From Schlegelella_A sp038318385 (GTDB lineage Bacteria > Pseudomonadota > Gammaproteobacteria > Burkholderiales > Burkholderiaceae_C), in NCBI GenBank assembly GCA_038318385.1, contig JBBQCD010000080.1, positions 1 through 17,371 on the forward strand: 17,371 nt of DNA, in the 5' to 3' direction. The translations under genes were made by a program, and so were the position numbers. Shown piece by piece: positions 1-8,777 of the stretch. The stretch's first letter is position 1. Each line of letters starts with the position of its first letter. Below the pieces are notes generated by a model. The model did not search any database. It was not told the origin of the DNA and saw only the letters and a list, made by a program, of their open reading frames with translations.

Positions 1-91
1 CGAGACCATTGGGGCCGTATCCGGCAAGCCCGCCAATTTCAGTAATGATTTCGTCGTGAGTGGTGGCGACGAAATCAATGTTGATAATCAA
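1..91 (-). CDS. Partial small hypothetical protein, coupled to the gene upstream
   Basis: An open minus-strand frame starts at a TTG whose last two bases are the first two of the upstream gene's TGA stop (TTGA, positions 91-88). It stays open to the window edge. The 30 visible residues begin MIINIDFVATTHDEIITEIG and continue through a Gly/Pro-rich stretch. I do not recognise the family. The stop/start overlap suggests translational coupling with the 57-aa gene before it, so the two probably form one mini-operon. The rest lies outside the window, so neither size nor function can be judged. The frame could be chance, but overlap geometry and ordinary amino-acid composition favour a real gene. 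Confidence 0.45.
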   Translation of the reverse strand, partial: MIINIDFVATTHDEIITEIGGLAGYGPNGL

Positions 92-261
92 CGGTTCTTC
101 AATGCAGTCAACACCTCACGGTGCTCTGCGATGATCTTGCGAATGACCTTGACGACTTCGCGCTTTTCATCAGGCGTGCCAGCCTTCACCTCTACCCGGG
201 GGCGAATGATGATGCGGGGCTCGGTTCCCGAACGCGTCCTAATTTCTTCAAGGGTGTGCAT
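88..261 (-). CDS. Small hypothetical protein (57 aa)
   Basis: The frame encodes 57 residues beginning MHTLEEIRTRSGTEPRIIIR. The C-terminal half is charged and probably helical (DEKREVVKVIRKIIAEHREV). I chose the ATG at 261 over the in-frame ATG at 297 because AGGACG lies about 5 bases upstream of it. The stop overlaps the TTG start of the next frame by two bases. Longer overlapping plus-strand frames here have Arg/Ser-rich low-complexity translations without good start signals, so the minus strand is more believable. No known domain is recognised. Low GC compared with the region to the right and the nearby transposase suggest accessory (phage, plasmid or island) origin. Confidence 0.55.
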   Translation of the reverse strand: MHTLEEIRTRSGTEPRIIIRPRVEVKAGTPDEKREVVKVIRKIIAEHREVLTALKNR

Positions 262-405
262 GGTCGTCCTAGGTGCTATGCGCGCACTTTGAGGCATGTG
301 ACTGATTCTCTACTAGAGTGATCTTCCTATGTGTAGGCCAACCCGAAGACCTGCAATAGCGCGCCAAATTACAACGATTTCCGCGCCAACCCCGAAATCC
401 AGAAG

Positions 406-567
406 CTAAGTCTTTGATTTCTTTGACTTAATTTGCTTCGGAGGGGTGCTCAACATGGTGCGCAACACGTCATCGAAGCTTGCGGGGCTTTCGTCGTCGC
501 CCGGCGCGTTCTGCTTCCGCTTGGGCTTTGATGGCCTTCCAGGCCTTGTTGCGGGCGATCTAGGCAC
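406..567 (-). CDS. Small basic protein overlapping the IS1595-type transposase gene (53 aa)
   Basis: Directly after the transposase, a minus-strand frame can start at a GTG (567-565) whose codon lies inside the last transposase codons, giving an 8-base overlap (GTGCCTAG). It ends with TAG at 406-408. The product is 53 aa with a Pro/Arg/Lys-rich N-terminus, an acidic GDDE stretch, a conserved-looking core SFDDVLRTMLSTPPK, and a Lys-rich tail. Short FDDxLRxxLxTPPK-type proteins next to ISXO2/IS1595 transposases fit my general recollection of such elements, but I cannot verify this. No good Shine-Dalgarno precedes the GTG, so coupling to transposase translation is the likely mode. It may be an accessory protein of the element; function unknown. 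Confidence 0.5.
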   Translation of the reverse strand: MPRSPATRPGRPSKPKRKQNAPGDDESPASFDDVLRTMLSTPPKQIKSKKSKT

Positions 568-1465
568 GGTACGTCAGGCGCTTCCCGAAGATGCCCATGA
601 GGGCTTTGTCTGTCCGTTGTGAGTCATTGACGCCGAGCGCCGCGCGGTTGTTCCAGCGGAAGTCAAACTCAGTCGCGTAGCGTTGCAGGTGTTGTTCGCT
701 GACGCTGTGGAACGTCCCGTACAGGCCACGCTTGAGGATGGCGAACGACGACTCGATGCTGTTCGTCGTAATGTCCGGGATGCGCCAGTACTGGCCCTTG
801 CTGTGGTTCACGGCGAAGTGCTTGGCGAAGTCCTTGCGGGCCGACTTGTAGACGGCCGACTCATCCGTCATCAGGCGCGCCTTGGACGAAATCATGGCTT
901 GCATGATAGGGCGCAGGGTCCGGTAGTCAACGTTGGTGACGTGGAAGGATCGCTTCTCGCCGCCGCGCTCGACGAGCGAGAAAATCTTCATCTTGTGCTG
1001 TGCCCCGCCTGCGGCCTTCTTGGTGGTGTTGCCCCAATAGGTCTCGTCAGCCTCGACGGGCGCGCCAGACTCGCCGTATTGCGCCTTGGGCTGGATGTTC
1101 ATGGCTTCGCGGATGCGGTGGCCCATGAACCATGCGGTCTTGTAGGTCACGCCGAGCATCCGTTCTAGCTGCTTGGCGCTGATGCCCTTCTTGCTGGCAG
1201 ACATGAGGTGCACAGCCTGGAGCCAGATGTGCAGCTTGATCTTGCTGGACTCGAACACGGTGCCAACGGTCACGGTGAACTGCGAGGCGCAGTCAACGCA
1301 CTTGTAGACGCCCGGACGGTGGGCCTTGCCCTCCAGCTTGTAGTGCTTGCCGATGACGCCGCAGTGAGGGCAGATCACCCCGTTGGCCCACCGAAGCGCT
1401 TCTAGGTACTCCCGGGCCTTCTCGGCGTCTTGGAAGTGCGGCTGGTTGAGGATTGCTTCGGCCAT
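560..1465 (-). CDS. IS1595-family (ISXO2-like) transposase
   Basis: The 301-aa product has the layout of ISXO2/IS1595 transposases. An N-terminal zinc ribbon has Cys pairs at residues 32/35 and 56/59. A helical DNA-binding stretch follows (about 75-120). The catalytic domain carries Asp140 in VEADETYWGN, Asp201 in LMTDESAVY, and a final NSIESSFAILKRGLYG block with Asn235, Glu238 and Lys245. Length is normal and no frameshift or stop is visible, so it looks intact and potentially active. The ATG at 1465 is preceded by GGAG at a 6-base gap and by a good sigma70 promoter. A 53-aa frame overlaps its 3' end. Terminal inverted repeats were not identified. Confidence 0.93.
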   Translation of the reverse strand: MAEAILNQPHFQDAEKAREYLEALRWANGVICPHCGVIGKHYKLEGKAHRPGVYKCVDCASQFTVTVGTVFESSKIKLHIWLQAVHLMSASKKGISAKQLERMLGVTYKTAWFMGHRIREAMNIQPKAQYGESGAPVEADETYWGNTTKKAAGGAQHKMKIFSLVERGGEKRSFHVTNVDYRTLRPIMQAMISSKARLMTDESAVYKSARKDFAKHFAVNHSKGQYWRIPDITTNSIESSFAILKRGLYGTFHSVSEQHLQRYATEFDFRWNNRAALGVNDSQRTDKALMGIFGKRLTYRA

Positions 1466-1471
1466 GTTCTG

Positions 1472-1475
1472 CTCC
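1472..1475 (-). promoter_or_regulatory. Ribosome binding site of the transposase
   Basis: GGAG (read on the minus strand) ends six bases before the ATG at 1465, which supports that start codon. Confidence 0.7.
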
Positions 1476-1487
1476 GGGTATATCCAG

Positions 1488-1516
1488 AGAATAGGCGTTT
1501 AGTTAGGGTTTGTCAA
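1488..1516 (-). promoter_or_regulatory. Sigma70 promoter of the transposase gene
   Basis: On the minus strand a perfect -35 TTGACA (1516-1511) is followed by a 17-base spacer and a -10 TATTCT (1493-1488, four of six matches to TATAAT). Transcription would start about 15-20 bases before the GGAG and ATG of the transposase. The perfect -35 and ideal spacing make this the clearest promoter in the window. Confidence 0.75.
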
Positions 1517-1555
1517 GTACATACATCCGCCAATTGTTTCGAATCAAGCAAGTTC

Positions 1556-1607
1556 TTACGAATTACGCAAGGTGTTTACCCTAATATTGGCTTGCAAGGT
1601 TGCGTAA
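1556..1607. promoter_or_regulatory. Repeated TTACGCAA-type boxes upstream of the HTH/receiver gene
   Basis: TTACGAA (1556-1562) is followed immediately by TTACGCAA (1563-1570). TTGCGTAA, its exact reverse complement, lies at 1600-1607, giving an 8-bp perfect inverted repeat with a 29-base spacer. Between the arms lies TAATAT (1582-1587), a possible -10. The next gene starts at 1641. The arrangement resembles an operator for a helix-turn-helix regulator, possibly the product of that gene, but this is inference. Confidence 0.4.
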
Positions 1608-1640
1608 AAAGAAAAGGATCTGGGCCAGAATCACACACCC

Positions 1641-2480
1641 ATGAACGCCTCCGCGGACACCTCGGCGACCGAAACCACTCCCCTGGCTGTTCGCTGCGTG
1701 CGCGCGCTGCTCGAACGTCACGGGCTGCCGAAGTACCGCCAGTCGGCGTGGCTCGCCGAGGCCATGGGACTCTCATACGCCCAGGCGCATCGGCGGATGA
1801 GCGGCGCGGCCTCATGGACCCTCGAGGAACTGGAGCGGCTCGCCACGCTCTTCGGGGAATCTCTCGGCGAGGTCGTCGGCTCCGCCGAAGCGCGCGCATC
1901 GGTGCCGGCTTTGATGCAGCTCGGCGCATCGAGCGTCCCCTGCGAGCTCTGGCTCGGCGACGAATTGCGCAACCCGGATCCCGACAGCGTCGTCGCGGTG
2001 CACACGTCCGAGGGTTGGGCGGCGGTGTGCGCCGGCGAGGTGGGAGACCGGACCCCTTACGCGGTCGAACGCCTGCAGGCTCGGCCGGTCGCGGCCCAGC
2101 GGAAGGTCGTTGCCGTTCTCGACGACGACCGCGACCTCACCGACTCGATCTGCGCTCATCTCCAGGCGAGCGGTTACGACGCACGCGGCTTCTACCGCAG
2201 CGAGGATCTGCAGACGAGCATCGAGGCTGCGCAGCGGCACGACGCCTTCGTGATCGACTGGATCGTCGGCGAGACCAGCACCGCGAAGCTGATCGCCAGC
2301 CTGCGCAGCCGCGATGCCGCCTGTCCGATCCTGGTGCTGACCGCGCAGGTCGTGAGCGGCATGGTTCCGGAGTCCGAGATCGCCGCCGCCGTGGCGGACT
2401 ACAACCTCGTCTTCAGCGAGAAACCGGTGCGCATGGCGATCCTTTCGGCATCCCTGTCGCGCGCCCTGGCAGCGCGCTAG
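1641..2480 (+). CDS. BetR-like helix-turn-helix protein with a receiver domain
   Basis: The 279-aa product has two parts. Residues about 15-80 form a helix-turn-helix region (LPKYRQSAWLAEAMGLSYAQ, then SWTLEELERLATLFG) that resembles the BetR domain, known from regulators joined to receivers. A linker region follows (85-148). Residues about 153-279 are a CheY-like receiver with a complete active site: acidic triad DDD at 161-163, phosphoacceptor Asp206 in FVIDW, Thr234 in LVLTAQ and Lys261 in SEKPV. It is therefore probably a phosphorylation-controlled DNA-binding protein with DNA binding at the N-terminus, the reverse of the OmpR/NarL order. No sensor kinase is nearby, so the partner is encoded elsewhere. 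It ends convergently with secA. Confidence 0.8.
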   Translation: MNASADTSATETTPLAVRCVRALLERHGLPKYRQSAWLAEAMGLSYAQAHRRMSGAASWTLEELERLATLFGESLGEVVGSAEARASVPALMQLGASSVPCELWLGDELRNPDPDSVVAVHTSEGWAAVCAGEVGDRTPYAVERLQARPVAAQRKVVAVLDDDRDLTDSICAHLQASGYDARGFYRSEDLQTSIEAAQRHDAFVIDWIVGETSTAKLIASLRSRDAACPILVLTAQVVSGMVPESEIAAAVADYNLVFSEKPVRMAILSASLSRALAAR

Positions 2481-2501
2481 GAAAGCGCCCCGCGCCCGCG
2501 A

Positions 2502-2517
2502 TCGGCGATCCCGCCGA
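2502..2517. terminator. Small hairpin between convergent genes
   Basis: TCGGCG-ATCC-CGCCGA forms a 6-bp stem with a 4-base loop in the gap between the HTH/receiver gene and secA. There is no T-tract, so it is at best a weak or Rho-assisted terminator. Confidence 0.25.
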
Positions 2518-2563
2518 CATGCTGCGCGGGCCGAACCCCATCAGCGCATGCGCCGCGAGATCC

Positions 2564-5359
<2,796 letters not shown>

Positions 5360-5499
5360 GCGGCGTCGGTGGCTGTTTGGGGGCGGCGATGAAACCGGGC
5401 CGCCGGCCCGGCGCGATGGCTGCGCGGCAGTGGCAGTCCTCGGGGAGTTGCGGTCGCCGGGCGCGAAAGCAAGTCGCGCAGCGGTCGCAAAAGCCTTGA

Positions 5500-5508
5500 A
5501 TTTTAGCA
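5500..5508 (-). promoter_or_regulatory. Candidate extended -10 promoter for secA
   Basis: The minus strand reads TGCTAAAAT, an extended -10 (TGn followed by TAAAAT, five of six matches). It sits in the only AT-rich patch between secA and the LysR gene. The -35 region (CTGCGG at 17 bases) is poor, as extended -10 promoters allow. The implied leader is about 130 bases. Confidence 0.45.
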
Positions 5509-5632
5509 TTCGGGGCGCGCTGCCGCAGATGGCCGACCCCCGCGCCCTCCCAAGTGCCGTGCCCGCGGCGTGGTCCGATTTCGCCCCGCAGCGCGGGCTG
5601 CACAGGCATGATCCGCCCACGAAAGGGCCGCG

Positions 5633-6550
5633 ATGGATCGCATCACCGGCGTTCAACTCTTCATCCGCATCGTCGAGACCGGAAGCTTTTCCAAGGCTTC
5701 GGCCGACCTCGGCGTGACCCAGCCGACTGCGACCAAGCACGTGGCGGCGCTCGAAGCCAAGCTCGGCGCGCGCCTGCTCAACCGCAACACCCGCGGGGTC
5801 GCGACGACCGAGATCGGCGCTCTCTACTACGACAAGTGCAAGGCCATTCAGCGCCAGCTCGACGAGGCCGACAATCTGGCCGCGCTGCTGCAGGCGAAGA
5901 TCGGCGGCACCCTGAGGATCAGCACGTCCGTGGCCTTCGGGCGGCGCGTGGTCACCCCGCTGGCGTTGCGCTTCATGGGAGAACATCCCGAACTGGCCAT
6001 CGACCTGAGCTTCGACGACCGCTACGTCAACCTGGTCGAGCAGGGAGTGGATCTGGCTCTGCGGATGGGGCGGCTCGCCGACTCGACTCTCGGCGCCCGC
6101 TACCTCGGCCTCAATCCCTGGCTCGTGGCCGCGGCGCCCGACTATCTCGCGCGATCCGGCACGCCGCAGCGGCCGGCCGACCTCGCCACGCACGCCTGCC
6201 TGGTCTACAGCAGCGTCCAGGGCGACGACCGATGGCAGTTCAGCGATGCCGGCGGCCAGGGCGTCACCGTCGCCGTCCAGGGACCGCTGCGCAGCAACAA
6301 CCTGTCGGCCGTGCTGGCGGCAGCGCGCGCCGGCCGCGGACTGGCAGCGCTGCCCTGGTACGTGGCGCGGGACTCGGTCGCCGACGGCAGCATCCGACCC
6401 GTGCTCGAAGGCTACGCGCTGCCGGTGCAGGAACTGCACGCCGTCTACGCATCGCCCAAGCTCGTGCCATCGAAGGTGGCTGCGTTCATCGATTACCTGA
6501 AGCAGGCTCTGGCCGCGGAGGGCTGGCTGTCGGCCGCCGCTGCCCGTTGA
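5633..6550 (+). CDS. LysR-family transcriptional regulator
   Basis: The 305-aa product has the usual LysR length and order. An N-terminal winged helix-turn-helix occupies residues about 4-62 (SFSKASADLGVTQPTATKHV, then LEAKLGARLLNRNTRG). A linker helix follows, and then a periplasmic-binding-protein-like effector domain (about 90-295, starting GGTLRISTSVAFGRRVVTPL). AAAGGG lies about 6 bases before the ATG. It belongs to the CrgA-like branch common next to oxidoreductases and transporters. It is divergent from secA, which it is unlikely to control, and no obvious target operon lies beside it, so the effector and regulon are unknown. It ends convergently with a 93-aa gene. Confidence 0.93.
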   Translation: MDRITGVQLFIRIVETGSFSKASADLGVTQPTATKHVAALEAKLGARLLNRNTRGVATTEIGALYYDKCKAIQRQLDEADNLAALLQAKIGGTLRISTSVAFGRRVVTPLALRFMGEHPELAIDLSFDDRYVNLVEQGVDLALRMGRLADSTLGARYLGLNPWLVAAAPDYLARSGTPQRPADLATHACLVYSSVQGDDRWQFSDAGGQGVTVAVQGPLRSNNLSAVLAAARAGRGLAALPWYVARDSVADGSIRPVLEGYALPVQELHAVYASPKLVPSKVAAFIDYLKQALAAEGWLSAAAAR

Positions 6551-6570
6551 GCGGCGCTGCGCGCGCCTGC

Positions 6571-6591
6571 AGCAGCCTCACGCAGGCTGCT
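6571..6591. terminator. Bidirectional hairpin between LysR gene and 93-aa gene
   Basis: AGCAGCCT-CACGC-AGGCTGCT is a perfect 8-bp stem with a 5-base loop, centred in the 49-base gap between two convergent stop codons. The stem is GC-rich. The T-run is minimal (TTGG on the plus side), so Rho-independent action is plausible but not certain. Confidence 0.5.
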
Positions 6592-6599
6592 TGGAAGCG

Positions 6600-6881
6600 T
6601 CAGTGCGCGACGGGTTCGACCTTGCCGAAGTGGCCCGATCCCAGGTCCATCATGAAGGCGCCGAGCCAGGCCGAATCGGGGCCGCTCGCGTAGAGGCGCT
6701 CCTCGCCGGTGGAGCGGCGTTTGACCGACAGGATGCGCTCGCGCCGACCGAGGAGGTCGCCGAGCCCGGAGGCGTCGTACTCCTCGAACTCGAAATCCTC
6801 GACCTGCAGGCCGTGCGCACGCAGGACCCCGCGCAGGGCGCTGGCAGCCGCTGAAGGCGTCGCATCCAGATGCAGGTTCAT
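6600..6881 (-). CDS. Conserved-looking hypothetical protein (93 aa)
   Basis: The 93-aa product starts MNLHLDATPSAAASALRGVL and ends GSGHFGKVEPVAH. I chose the ATG at 6881 because GGGGAG lies 8 bases upstream. The frame stays open further 5' (to 7130), but that extension is Arg/Pro-rich and lacks such a signal. The protein looks soluble and single-domain: a helix (SAAASALRGVLRAHG), acidic strands (VEDFEFEEYD), then Arg-rich and Gly-rich segments. No Cys, signal peptide or membrane segment is seen. I do not recognise the family. It is convergent with the LysR gene and divergent from the ModA-like gene. Low complexity is absent, so it is probably a real gene. Confidence 0.65.
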   Translation of the reverse strand: MNLHLDATPSAAASALRGVLRAHGLQVEDFEFEEYDASGLGDLLGRRERILSVKRRSTGEERLYASGPDSAWLGAFMMDLGSGHFGKVEPVAH

Positions 6882-7138
6882 GGCAGGTACTCCCCGTCGG
6901 TCGTGGATCCCGGCCAGGCCGGGGCGAGAACTCACCTTAACGCCTCGGTGCAGGGTCGCAAGGTCGCCGGCGATGAGTGGTGCGGGCGACCCGACGGGCG
7001 GGGCTCGGTGTCGCGCCGAGGGAACGCTGCGGAGCCGGCGGTTCCATCGACATGCGTGGCGCGCAGAATCAGGAGGCTGGGCCGCGCGGTCGGATCCTCC
7101 GCGCCGCGGGAGTGCACCTGGCGCGGTCACCGAACTCG

Positions 7139-7909
7139 ATGAAGCCCTTCGGACATTCTTCCCTGCGCCGCGCAGCCTTCGCTGCGATCTCCCTGCTGGT
7201 GTCCGGCGGCGCGATGCCGGCGGACGTTTCCGTGCTGAGCGGCGGCGCGATCGAACCCGGTCTGCGCCCGGTGATCTCGGCTTTCGAGTCGGCGAGCGGC
7301 GATCGCGTCCGCGTGACTTTCAACCCCGCGCCGCAGATCGCCGCACGGATCGAAGCGGGCGAGGCCTGGGACGTGGTGATCGCGCCGGTCGCGTCCCTCG
7401 ATCGCTTCGCCGCGGCCGGCCGCATCGGCGACCGACGCGTCGCGGTCGGCCGCGTCGGCATCGGCGTGGCCGTACGTGCCGATGCACCGGCGCCGGACAT
7501 CGCCGATGCGGACGGCCTCAGACGCTCGCTGCTCGCAGCCGATTCCGTGGTCTTCAACCGCGCCTCGACCGGCATCGCGTTCGAAGGCGTGCTGCGTCGT
7601 CTCGACATCGCCGCCTTGATCGACGCGAAGGCGACGCGACCGGCCGACGGCGCGGCCGTGATGGAACATCTGACAAACGGCCACGGTCGCCAGATCGGGT
7701 TCGGCGCCATCACCGAGATCCTCCTCCTGCAGGATCGTGGCATCCGCTACGTGGGTCCGTTGCCCTCGGCGCTGCAGGTGTACACCTCCTACGCCGCGGC
7801 ATCGACAGGTGCTTCCCCCGGCGGAACCGCGCAACGATTCCTCGAGCATCTCGCCCGGCCGGCGACACGGGCGCTGCTCGAGGCCGGCGGCGTCAGTCCG
7901 GCGCCCTGA
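7139..7909 (+). CDS. Orphan ModA-like periplasmic substrate-binding protein
   Basis: The 256-aa product begins with a signal peptide (MKPFGHSSLRRAAFAAISLL, likely cleaved after residue 28 at AMPA|DV). The mature domain has the pattern of molybdate/extracellular type II binding proteins: VSVLSGGAIEPGLRPVISAF, then a VTFNPAPQIAARIEAGEAWDVVIAP block, a central VVFNRASTGIAFEGVL strand-turn and a GFGAITEILLL block. The start at 7139 is favoured because the signal peptide begins there; no good Shine-Dalgarno precedes it. No ABC permease or ATPase gene is adjacent, so it is an orphan. Such proteins are often annotated as molybdate-binding, but specificity cannot be read here. It ends 14 bases from the convergent peroxiredoxin gene. 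Confidence 0.8.
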   Translation: MKPFGHSSLRRAAFAAISLLVSGGAMPADVSVLSGGAIEPGLRPVISAFESASGDRVRVTFNPAPQIAARIEAGEAWDVVIAPVASLDRFAAAGRIGDRRVAVGRVGIGVAVRADAPAPDIADADGLRRSLLAADSVVFNRASTGIAFEGVLRRLDIAALIDAKATRPADGAAVMEHLTNGHGRQIGFGAITEILLLQDRGIRYVGPLPSALQVYTSYAAASTGASPGGTAQRFLEHLARPATRALLEAGGVSPAP

Positions 7910-7927
7910 CGCCGGACGTTGCGTCAG
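7906..7927. terminator. Hairpin containing both convergent stop codons
   Basis: CTGACGC (7906-7912) and GCGTCAG (7921-7927) form a perfect 7-bp stem with an 8-base loop. The stem includes the TGA of the ModA-like gene (7907-7909) and the TGA of the peroxiredoxin gene (7926-7924 on the minus strand). With no T-tract it may act as an mRNA 3'-end stabiliser or weak bidirectional terminator. Confidence 0.4.
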
Positions 7928-8583
7928 CCGGGCTGCTTGACGGTGCGCAGGTACGGCTTGATGGTCTTGAAGCCGCCGGGATAGGTCTTCTTCGCTTCCT
8001 CGTCGCTGACCGACGGCACGATGATCACGTCCTCGCCGTGCTTCCAGTTGACCGGCGTGGCGACCTTGTGCGCCGCCGTGAGCTGCATCGAATCGAGAAC
8101 GCGCAGGATCTCGTCGAAGTTGCGCCCTGTCGTCATCGGATAGGTCAGCATCAGTTTGATGCGCTTGTCCGGGCCGATCACGAAGACCGAGCGGACCGTC
8201 GCGTTGTTCGCCGCGGTGCGGCCGTCGGCACCCCCCGCCTCGTCCGCGGGCAGCATGTTGTAGAGCTTGGCCACTTTCAGATCGGAGTCGCCGATCATCG
8301 GGTACTTGACCTTGGCCCCCTGCGTCTCCTCGATGTCGCGGGCCCACTCGTCGTGGCGGCCGACCGGGTCCACCGACAGGCCGATCAGCTTGGCGTTGCG
8401 CTTCGTGAACTCGGGTTCGATCTTCGCCATGTAGCCGAGCTCGGTGGTGCAGACCGGCGTGAAGTCTTTGGGGTGTGAGAACAGGACCGCCCATTTGTCG
8501 CCGATCCAGTCGTGGAAACGGATACGGCCCTGGGTGGTTTCGGCCTCGAAGTCCGGGGCGATGTCGTTGATGCGAAGGGACAT
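7924..8583 (-). CDS. 1-Cys peroxiredoxin (Prx6 type)
   Basis: The 219-aa product reduces peroxides in the cytoplasm. The active-site loop HPKDFTPVCTTE places the peroxidatic Cys at residue 45 with the supporting Thr42 and Pro43. No other Cys is present, so it is a 1-Cys enzyme needing an external thiol donor. Length, the SVDPVGRHDEW block and the long C-terminal extension (VATPVNWKHGEDVIIVP, ending in a KTYPGGFKTIKPYLR segment) match the Prx6 subgroup. The start is firm: AAAGGAG lies 6 bases before the ATG. It follows the nucleobase permease on the same strand after 194 bases, so co-transcription is uncertain. Family call is secure. Confidence 0.95.
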   Translation of the reverse strand: MSLRINDIAPDFEAETTQGRIRFHDWIGDKWAVLFSHPKDFTPVCTTELGYMAKIEPEFTKRNAKLIGLSVDPVGRHDEWARDIEETQGAKVKYPMIGDSDLKVAKLYNMLPADEAGGADGRTAANNATVRSVFVIGPDKRIKLMLTYPMTTGRNFDEILRVLDSMQLTAAHKVATPVNWKHGEDVIIVPSVSDEEAKKTYPGGFKTIKPYLRTVKQPG

Positions 8584-8589
8584 GATCAC
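8584..8589 (-). promoter_or_regulatory. Spacer after the strong peroxiredoxin ribosome binding site
   Basis: Immediately beyond these six bases (8590-8596, minus strand) is AAAGGAG, the strongest Shine-Dalgarno sequence in the window. It fixes the peroxiredoxin start at 8583 and excludes the longer in-frame start at 8700. Confidence 0.6.
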
Positions 8590-8777
8590 TCCTTTGATGA
8601 AAAAGTCGGCACATCCGGCCTGGAGACCCTGTGCCACGAACGCGGCGCGCAGGCCGCCAGCTTCTGATCTCATTGTGCTTCTTCCGACGAATGGCCGCAC
8701 CGCGTCGCGGGGGCGCCACGGCGCAGGGCCAGCAACGCTTTGGACGCGCCCACGCGCCGCCCGCAGCCGCTCCGAGG

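Noticed and set aside
298..405. Left terminal inverted repeat of the IS element
   Set aside because: Comparison with the reverse complement of 1500-1640 gave only scattered matches (about half of 17 positions), not better than chance.
6977..7138. Longer N-terminus for the ModA-like protein
   Set aside because: The added 54 residues are Arg/Gly-rich and would bury the clear signal peptide that starts at 7139.
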